From Choristoneura fumiferana (Eukaryota; Arthropoda; Insecta; Lepidoptera; Tortricidae), in contig NC_133492.1 of assembly GCF_025370935.1 (NCBI RefSeq), forward strand, positions 14,074,594 to 14,138,593: a stretch of DNA of 64,000 bases. The letters run 5' to 3'. Both the position numbers and the translations under genes were made by a program. The notes under the pieces are model-generated. The model had not been told where the DNA came from. It saw only the letters and a list, made by a program, of their open reading frames with translations, and ran no database searches. Positions 60,001 to 64,000 of this stretch are shown here, piece by piece. Positions within the stretch are counted from its first letter, which is position 1. The number at the start of each line of letters is the position of its first letter.

Positions 60001-63000
60001 CAATCGCTTCTTGACGACATGTGCATGGAAGCGCCTGAATCAATATACCACTTGTCTCTGTCTTCTCCAATGGTGGCTGAAAAAGCTGCCACAAAACTAG
60101 AGCTTTCTCCCTTGGTGTGTTCCTTATGCATGGGTTTCTTCCGGCTTCTACAAAACTTTGCCAAGTGTCCATATTTATTGCAGTTGAAGCACCTTGGCCC
60201 CTTTGCTTTTGACAATGCTTGGCGTGCTTAGAGTTTGTATAAAATACAGCGTTTTGATTTGATGTATTCACTTCTTGAATTAGCTTTGTCTTCACCAAGT
60301 CTGCACTGATTTTAGTACCAGAACTCTCTAGCCCCATAATCATAGGCTTGTATATATCTGGAAGCCCGCCAACATCAAAGTGCCAGCCACTCATCATTGA
60401 CATCAAAGTCAATGTTCCGGAGTTTGTGAGCAGTAGTCATTATTTTGCTCACATAGTCTTCGACACTGTTGCTCGACTCGAGAGTTTGTTAATCAGGTCT
60501 TTGAGCAGGCCACCCTTCTTGTCAAGCCATTATCATCAAAAGCTCTTTGTAGGTTTCCCATACTTCTTTGGCGGTTTGCATTCTTGTACGTGCACGTAAT
60601 CTGTGGGTCTAGAAGAAGAACCCTCTTCGCCTTCGCCTTTACGTCTTCCTTGGCGTCTACTTTTTTCGCCGGTAGCTGGCTCCACACATTTCCATAAGTC
60701 TTCATGCTCCAGATATGTTTTCATACTGAATTTCCATGTTGAGAAGTTTTCTCGTCCGGTTAATTTTTTCTAAACTGAACATATTTGAGCTCATGTTGTC
60801 GTATTTATGCACTTTTATGGAGTCCCGGTAACACTTTTTCCACGTTGTTTTAACCTCAAAATTTTTCGAATATCTTGCACTGTCGAAGTCTTATTTCACG
60901 CGTACTGATNNNNNNNNNNNNNNNNNNNNNNNNNNNNNNNNNNNNNNNNNNNNNNNNNNNNNNNNNNNNNNNNNNNNNNNNNNNNNNNNNNNNNNNNNNN
61001 NNNNNNNNNCAGGCATCCGCAAGTTCAAGACGTCGTGGTGGCAGCACGGCGCGGTGACGCTGACGACGGCGGTGCTGCGGCGCGTGCTGCAGCGGCTGGG
61101 CCCGGCGCTGGCGCGGCTGCACATCGACCACCACTGGTCCGCGCTCAACGACCGCACCGCGCACACCGTCGGCAAGTTCTGTCCCAACCTCGAGGAGCTC
61201 AAGGTTAACTCGCCTGACACTGACACTGACACTGACACAAGCACAACGTTCACAACATATGCTATTTGACAACTTCCTTTTCGCGGAATCGGCAAAAGCC
61301 GATCGAAAAAAACCTATATGATGTCGACGTAATAAGAGCTAAGAAGGCATTCTTCGGCTCAGGTAGGCACGGCTGACGCAGCAACGTCTTTTTCGCTCTT
61401 GTTGCTTGGACATAAAGCTTATTTCTATCGGTTATTGCTGATTTCGCGTCCCTTAAAGCGAACTGAAGAGACCCTTAGAGCGTTTTCAGATTATCCTATC
61501 CAAGTAAAATGTGTGAAATATGTACCTGTCTTTCAGATTATCCGATCCGATATCGGATAATATTTCATATACTTTACTTGCCCCGATATCGTATCGGCGT
61601 CCGATTCCGATATCGGATCGGATAATCTGAAAACGCTCTTAGCCTGCATATAGGTTAGTTCATGGACATTATCCTTATAATTTCGTAACACATACAGTCA
61701 AGTGCAAATATATCGATACAGTCAAAGTTACAAATGTATACACGACTTTATTTACTTAACATTAAGGTCGTGTATTATATACATATTTTCATAACTTTGG
61801 CCTATTTTCATAATCTTTGTACTTGACTGTACAGTCGGTTTACAAGAGCTGGCACGAATGGATTAAACGAAAGTAATGTCTTGAACATGAAACTAACGTG
61901 AGACTCGATATTCAATAAATGATATTGTACCGGATAACTCACGTCTTAAATCGAGTTCACACATGTTGATATATGGAGCTAAACTCGATTTAAGACGTGA
62001 GTTATCCGGTACAATGTCATTTTGATGAAAGTAATGTCACTTAGACATTTTTGTATTAAAATAGGTAGCACACAGATACTTTCATTCACTCATTCAAATC
62101 ATTCGTTCCAGCTCTCTTGAATCAACCTGTATTTTACATCTTATTTTTTTTTTTATCTATTTGCTAAAAGTGGCTCCGAAGCGGTAACATTTAGAATTTA
62201 GTGTGATCTGCCTACCCCATTTTGTGTGTATTTTCTGTTCTTAGCCTACTGATAGGTTAGTTCATGGACATTATCCTTATAAGTCACATTCTAGTTATAA
62301 CTAAACCAATTCTCCTCTTTTGTCGCAGGAATACAAAAAAATCATGAATTTAGGAATATATCTACTGTTGTCTTAGACTCATCCCAGGGTCCGAGGGGTG
62401 AGGGGTGAGATGACCTCCACAACCCCCCTGGATCCGCCCATGATACGTACGGCGATGGAACTATGGCACTAGGAACGCTTCAGAGACCCCCCCCCCCCAT
62501 AATTCTTAAATGTGCAGATAGTAGTAACCCGTAGTTTTGCGTTTAGATGACAGATGAGACTTAAATACTAAAGAACATTCTAATTTCCACAGGTCGTCGG
62601 AATGTACACCAAAAATTGGAACCCATTGATTTATGGATGTAAAAATTTACGAGCACTGTCCTTCGTATCTTGCAACAAGGTAAGTTACGTTAGCATCACA
62701 AATAATCAATAGTATTCTAATTATGTTTTTATACAAGACAATGTTTTATTTCAGCTGTCTGACTCAAATCTGGTTCGAATAGTGAAGAGTGAAGCGAGCA
62801 TAGAGAGTGTGATGGTAGCAAACAACACCCATGTTACCGGTCTGTTTCTGACAGGCAGCAATCCGCCCAAACTGCACACTCTATCGTTCTACAACTGCTA
62901 CAGCTTGCAGGGAACTGTGCTCAGCGCGGCCATAGATACCTTACCAAACCTCCGAACATTGAAACTCGACGTGTGTCCCGTCACCATGTGGAAAATAATC

Positions 63001-63259
63001 CCCCTTATACTAAGCAAGCTCCCAAAGCTAGAGGAGCTTTCGCTCAGCGAATACACTTCTATTGACGTCTGCTTAACCCCTCAAGTTGGGTTGGACTTCT
63101 GCGAATCCATGTCTAAACTGACAGAGCTGAAGATTCTGAACCTCAGTAGGAACATCTATATAACAAATAACGTCATGAAGCAAATCGCAAAGACTTGCTC
63201 CAAACTGGAGGTGTTGAACATATCCAGCTGTAATTCCAGAAAGAGCAACCCTCAGCCAG
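50603..63259 (+). CDS. RRM, F-box and LRR protein (5' part of gene)
   Basis: The exons are 50603-50681, 50788-50900, 51283-51428, 52603-52775, 53092-53159, 54161-54323, then one of two copies of exon 7 (55048-55238 or 61013-61203), 62593-62679 and 62755-63259. All are GT-AG with matching phases, 508 codons so far; the gene continues off the right edge. Residues about 52-135 form an RNA-recognition motif (RNP2 LYVANL, RNP1-like TYAFVTF). Residues about 205-246 form an F-box (ILDILNRDCMAHVLSYVPII, then SRGWQRMI). Leucine-rich repeats follow (CPNLEELK, KNLRALSF, PNLRTLKLD, PKLEELSLS, TELKILNLS, SKLEVLNIS). F-box proteins recruit substrates to SCF ubiquitin ligases, so an RNA-linked target is possible. 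This resembles proteins annotated as 'putative RNA-binding protein EEED8.10'. Confidence 0.85.
51552..52174 (-). repeat. 620-bp interspersed repeat (copy C, inverted)
   Basis: It is the complement of the 30670 copy, from 'agggttccggagccatgtctg' to 'cttggccggttttttt', with TCTG repeats near 51568-51590. It sits in intron 3 of the F-box gene. Confidence 0.65.
53402..53456. repeat. TA microsatellite
   Basis: About 25 TA units in intron 5 of the F-box gene. A second TA run lies at 54033-54064. Confidence 0.9.
54161..54323 (+). CDS. F-box exon (exon 6)
   Basis: After an acidic lead (SEEDDGKEK) the exon encodes the F-box. It ends one base into a Ser codon at donor GTAAGA, and exon 7 supplies the remaining two bases. 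Confidence 0.85.
54760..55024 (-). mobile_element. SINE, inverted, next to exon 7
   Basis: The complement of the common SINE: 'gtgaagttcccaatccgcac', 'ctcccattctgagaggagac' and a terminal 'gatgatgatgatg' end only about 20 bases before the exon-7 acceptor. Confidence 0.65.
55048..55238 (+). CDS. F-box gene exon 7, copy 1
   Basis: The exon is 191 nt, acceptor TTGTGCAG, donor GTTAAC. It encodes the first LRR part, from IRKFKTSWWQHG to CPNLEELK. It is GC-rich (the many GCG and CTG codons contrast with neighbouring exons). It appears identical to copy 2 at 61013-61203. Confidence 0.85.
55251..55300. repeat. CACTGA hexamer microsatellite (copy 1)
   Basis: About 7-8 hexamer units lie directly after exon 7. 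The counterpart at 61214-61239 has about 4. Confidence 0.85.
55552..55701. mobile_element. Harbinger-like miniature element (copy 1)
   Basis: It is 150 bp with ends GAGCGTTTTCAGATTATCC and GGATAATCTGAAAACGCTC, and TTA target duplications (55549-55551 and 55702-55704), typical of PIF/Harbinger. The duplicate is 61478-61638. Confidence 0.8.
55755..55890. mobile_element. Fold-back element ACAGTCAAGT
   Basis: ACAGTCAAGTGCAAA and a complementary TTTGTACTTGACTGT bound inner arms ATACACGACTTTA and its approximate complement AAGGTCGTGTAT. The duplicate is near 61695-61832. Confidence 0.55.
55980..56079. repeat. Hairpin with 37-bp perfect arms
   Basis: GATATTGTACCGGATAACTC onwards pairs perfectly over about 37 bases with a downstream copy that ends GAGTTATCCGGTACAATATC. 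The loop is about 25 bases. The duplicate at about 61920-62019 has one base change in the arm. Confidence 0.8.
56364..56663 (-). mobile_element. CGGTATTTGA element end plus LINE tail
   Basis: Sequence unique to copy 1 begins with the CGGTATTTGA family end (56364-56397). It is followed by a TCAAAG tandem (56398-56421), which is the usual 3' tail, inverted, of a non-LTR element. The copia LTR is inserted into this. Confidence 0.5.
56664..56889 (-). repeat. copia 3' LTR
   Basis: It is 226 bp on the minus strand, starts TGTTAGAATC and ends TTCCCACA. It contains a TTTTATACC promoter-like stretch and AATAAAAC. The purine tract AAGGGTGGG lies immediately upstream. Confidence 0.75.
57083..58965 (-). 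pseudogene. copia reverse transcriptase and RNase H, frame-broken
   Basis: The frame segments are 58965-58105, 58076-57861, 57919-57620, 57641-57399 and 57493-57083, which overlap or abut in different frames. Conserved polymerase and RNase H blocks are all recognisable. The metal-binding box reads WVDD where YVDD is usual. Confidence 0.85.
58972..59872 (-). pseudogene. copia integrase, frame-broken
   Basis: Segments 59872-59171 and 59295-58972 carry the HHCC zinc domain and the first catalytic Asp (HSDLCGP), the second (RTDNGTEYCN), and then QHNGLAERKNR with the conserved Glu. There is a frame break near 59171-59295. Confidence 0.85.
59955..60830 (-). pseudogene. copia gag and protease, frame-broken
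   Basis: The start region near 60795 opens MSSNMFSLEKIN and then shifts frame. Further segments are 60724-60493, 60412-59972 and 60215-59955. The knuckle and protease Asp-Ser-Gly are present. Confidence 0.75.
60910..61009. other. Assembly gap (100 N)
   Basis: Exactly 100 unknown bases, the conventional size for a join of unknown length. It lies between the copia 5' leader and the CAG acceptor of exon 7 copy 2. Confidence 0.99.
61013..61203 (+). CDS. F-box gene exon 7, copy 2
   Basis: It has the same 191 nt as 55048-55238, with the gap ending exactly at its CAG acceptor. Using both copies in one mRNA would shift the frame and hit a TGA 14 codons into this copy, so only one can be functional in a transcript. 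Confidence 0.7.
61204..62310. repeat. Second copy of the intron segment after exon 7
   Basis: It parallels 55239-56363 base for base with sparse substitutions and small indels, including the microsatellite, the Harbinger-like element (61478-61638) and the long hairpin (about 61920-62019). Similarity stops at 'ctaaaccaat'. Confidence 0.9.
62755..63259 (+). CDS. F-box gene exon 9: LRR block
   Basis: This is a long exon of about six leucine-rich repeat units (for example LPNLRTLKLDVCPVTMW, LPKLEELSLSEYTSI, LTELKILNLSRNIYI, CSKLEVLNISSCNS). It ends one base into a codon at donor GTAAAT, so further exons follow beyond the window. Confidence 0.85.
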
Positions 63260-63699
63260 GTAAATGACATTTTACTTCTTTATATTCATGTCTAGTCTAT
63301 CTTTATGTAGGTGAATGAATATAGTCTGGTTTTATTTTTGGTAGTTTTGACAATTCTCAAAAGCTGTCAAGCGGACACTTTTCAATTGAAATTTTCTATG
63401 AATTCACGATTTTGGTTGTTTAAAAATTGATTTTTGAAACTTAATCTGAAATATTGCTAAAAGACAAAAAACAGTAAGTACAAACCAAATTAGGGTGTCT
63501 TCGCAGCTGTCACATTGTACGTAAAATGCGTAATCATTGCAATTATTTTGTATGAAAAAAAAATTATCCTCTTTCATTTGTTTTGTACTCTTTCTTGTCG
63601 TGTTATATGGTAAGTAAACTCCTTAATTGCTTCCATTAAATATTCCCAATATAAAACATTTAATAACTGGTATTTTAAGCATATTGTCCATCCAAAACT

Positions 63700-64000
63700 T
63701 TTTCAACGGTGACAAAGTCACCGGTGACATCTATTTGGCATACTTTTTAATGTCCGAAACTGATTACGCATAACAGGTTTCGCATAATTTATTTACGCCG
63801 AATCTTAAACTTGCCGAAATTTAGTTCGGCATAATTCTGTGTAAGCCGAATAATGGTTTACCCGCATTTATTTTAGCATAATATTAACATTGCCGAATTT
63901 TATTATGCATAATCTTGTTTATATGTAATTTAGCCGAATTTTGATAGGCCGAAATCCTGTCCAAATCTATGTCGGAAAATATATTACTTACCTAATTACT
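63700..64000. repeat. Quasi-periodic GCCGAA / GCATAAT tract
   Basis: The words GCCGAA, TTCGGC, CGCATAA and GCATAAT recur irregularly every 15-30 bases to the window edge. No tandem register holds. It is similar in vocabulary to the insertion at 37640-38651. Confidence 0.5.

Larger units (their letters stand above)
56664..60909 (-). mobile_element. Ty1/copia retrotransposon, damaged, 5' end in the gap
   Basis: On the minus strand the order is gag, protease, integrase, reverse transcriptase, RNase H, which is the copia order. Marks seen are the zinc knuckle CFNCNKYGHLAKFC (near 60185), the protease IDSGAS (near 60045), the integrase HLRMGHLN, CIHC and HSDLCGP with TDNGTEYCN, the polymerase DAVSAFLQGEID, KSIYGLKQASRLWN and WVDDLIMF, and the RNase H CDADWASD with STAEAEY. 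The 3' LTR is 56664-56889, with a purine tract just inside. The reading frame is broken roughly nine or ten times, so the copy is inactive as written. No 5' LTR is visible. Confidence 0.9.

Noticed and set aside
61013..61203. Genuine tandem exon duplication adding an extra LRR unit
   Set aside because: 191 nt is not a multiple of three, and joining the two copies gives an early stop, so an added repeat unit is not possible.

Overview
The window is arthropod nuclear DNA, almost certainly from a moth or butterfly. Genes are intron-rich with short GT-AG introns, intergenic and intronic DNA is AT-rich, and the repeats are typical of Lepidoptera: short fold-back DNA elements, LINE/SINE tails, and the SINE that carries the 'cccagcctatatacgtccc' stretch. 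A run of exactly 100 N (60910-61009) marks a scaffold join.

Layout. (1) 1-110: a tRNA-like gene. (2) About 0.7-42.3 kb, minus strand: the N-terminal part of the trithorax-group histone methyltransferase gene ash1. Seven coding exons are visible, all joining in frame, about 2,390 codons. They include a 5.9-kb exon, the conserved segment just before the catalytic core, and the AWS cysteine cluster. The SET domain and C-terminus lie beyond the left edge. Exons 2 and 3 are separated by a 31-kb intron full of small transposons. (3) 45.1-46.1 kb, plus strand: a two-exon DTW-domain tRNA aminocarboxypropyltransferase (DTWD2-like). (4) 47.1-49.0 kb, plus strand: ribosomal protein uS19 (RpS15), four exons. 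(5) 50.6 kb to beyond the right edge, plus strand: a protein with an RNA-recognition motif, an F-box and leucine-rich repeats. One of its exons occurs twice, either side of a damaged copia retrotransposon and the N gap.

The genes are unrelated housekeeping or chromatin genes and do not form a pathway. ash1 is divergently arranged to the three plus-strand genes, with about 2-3 kb between ash1 and the DTWD2-like gene.

Most notable points: the exon-7 duplication in the F-box gene, which cannot be spliced in frame and looks like two haplotypes joined by the assembler; a 1-kb insertion in the ash1 intron flanked by perfect 71-bp direct repeats and built of quasi-periodic TTTCGC-type words, with two similar-looking tracts elsewhere; a TATA-box-led candidate first exon inside the ash1 intron; and a GYKSD tandem repeat in Ash1.
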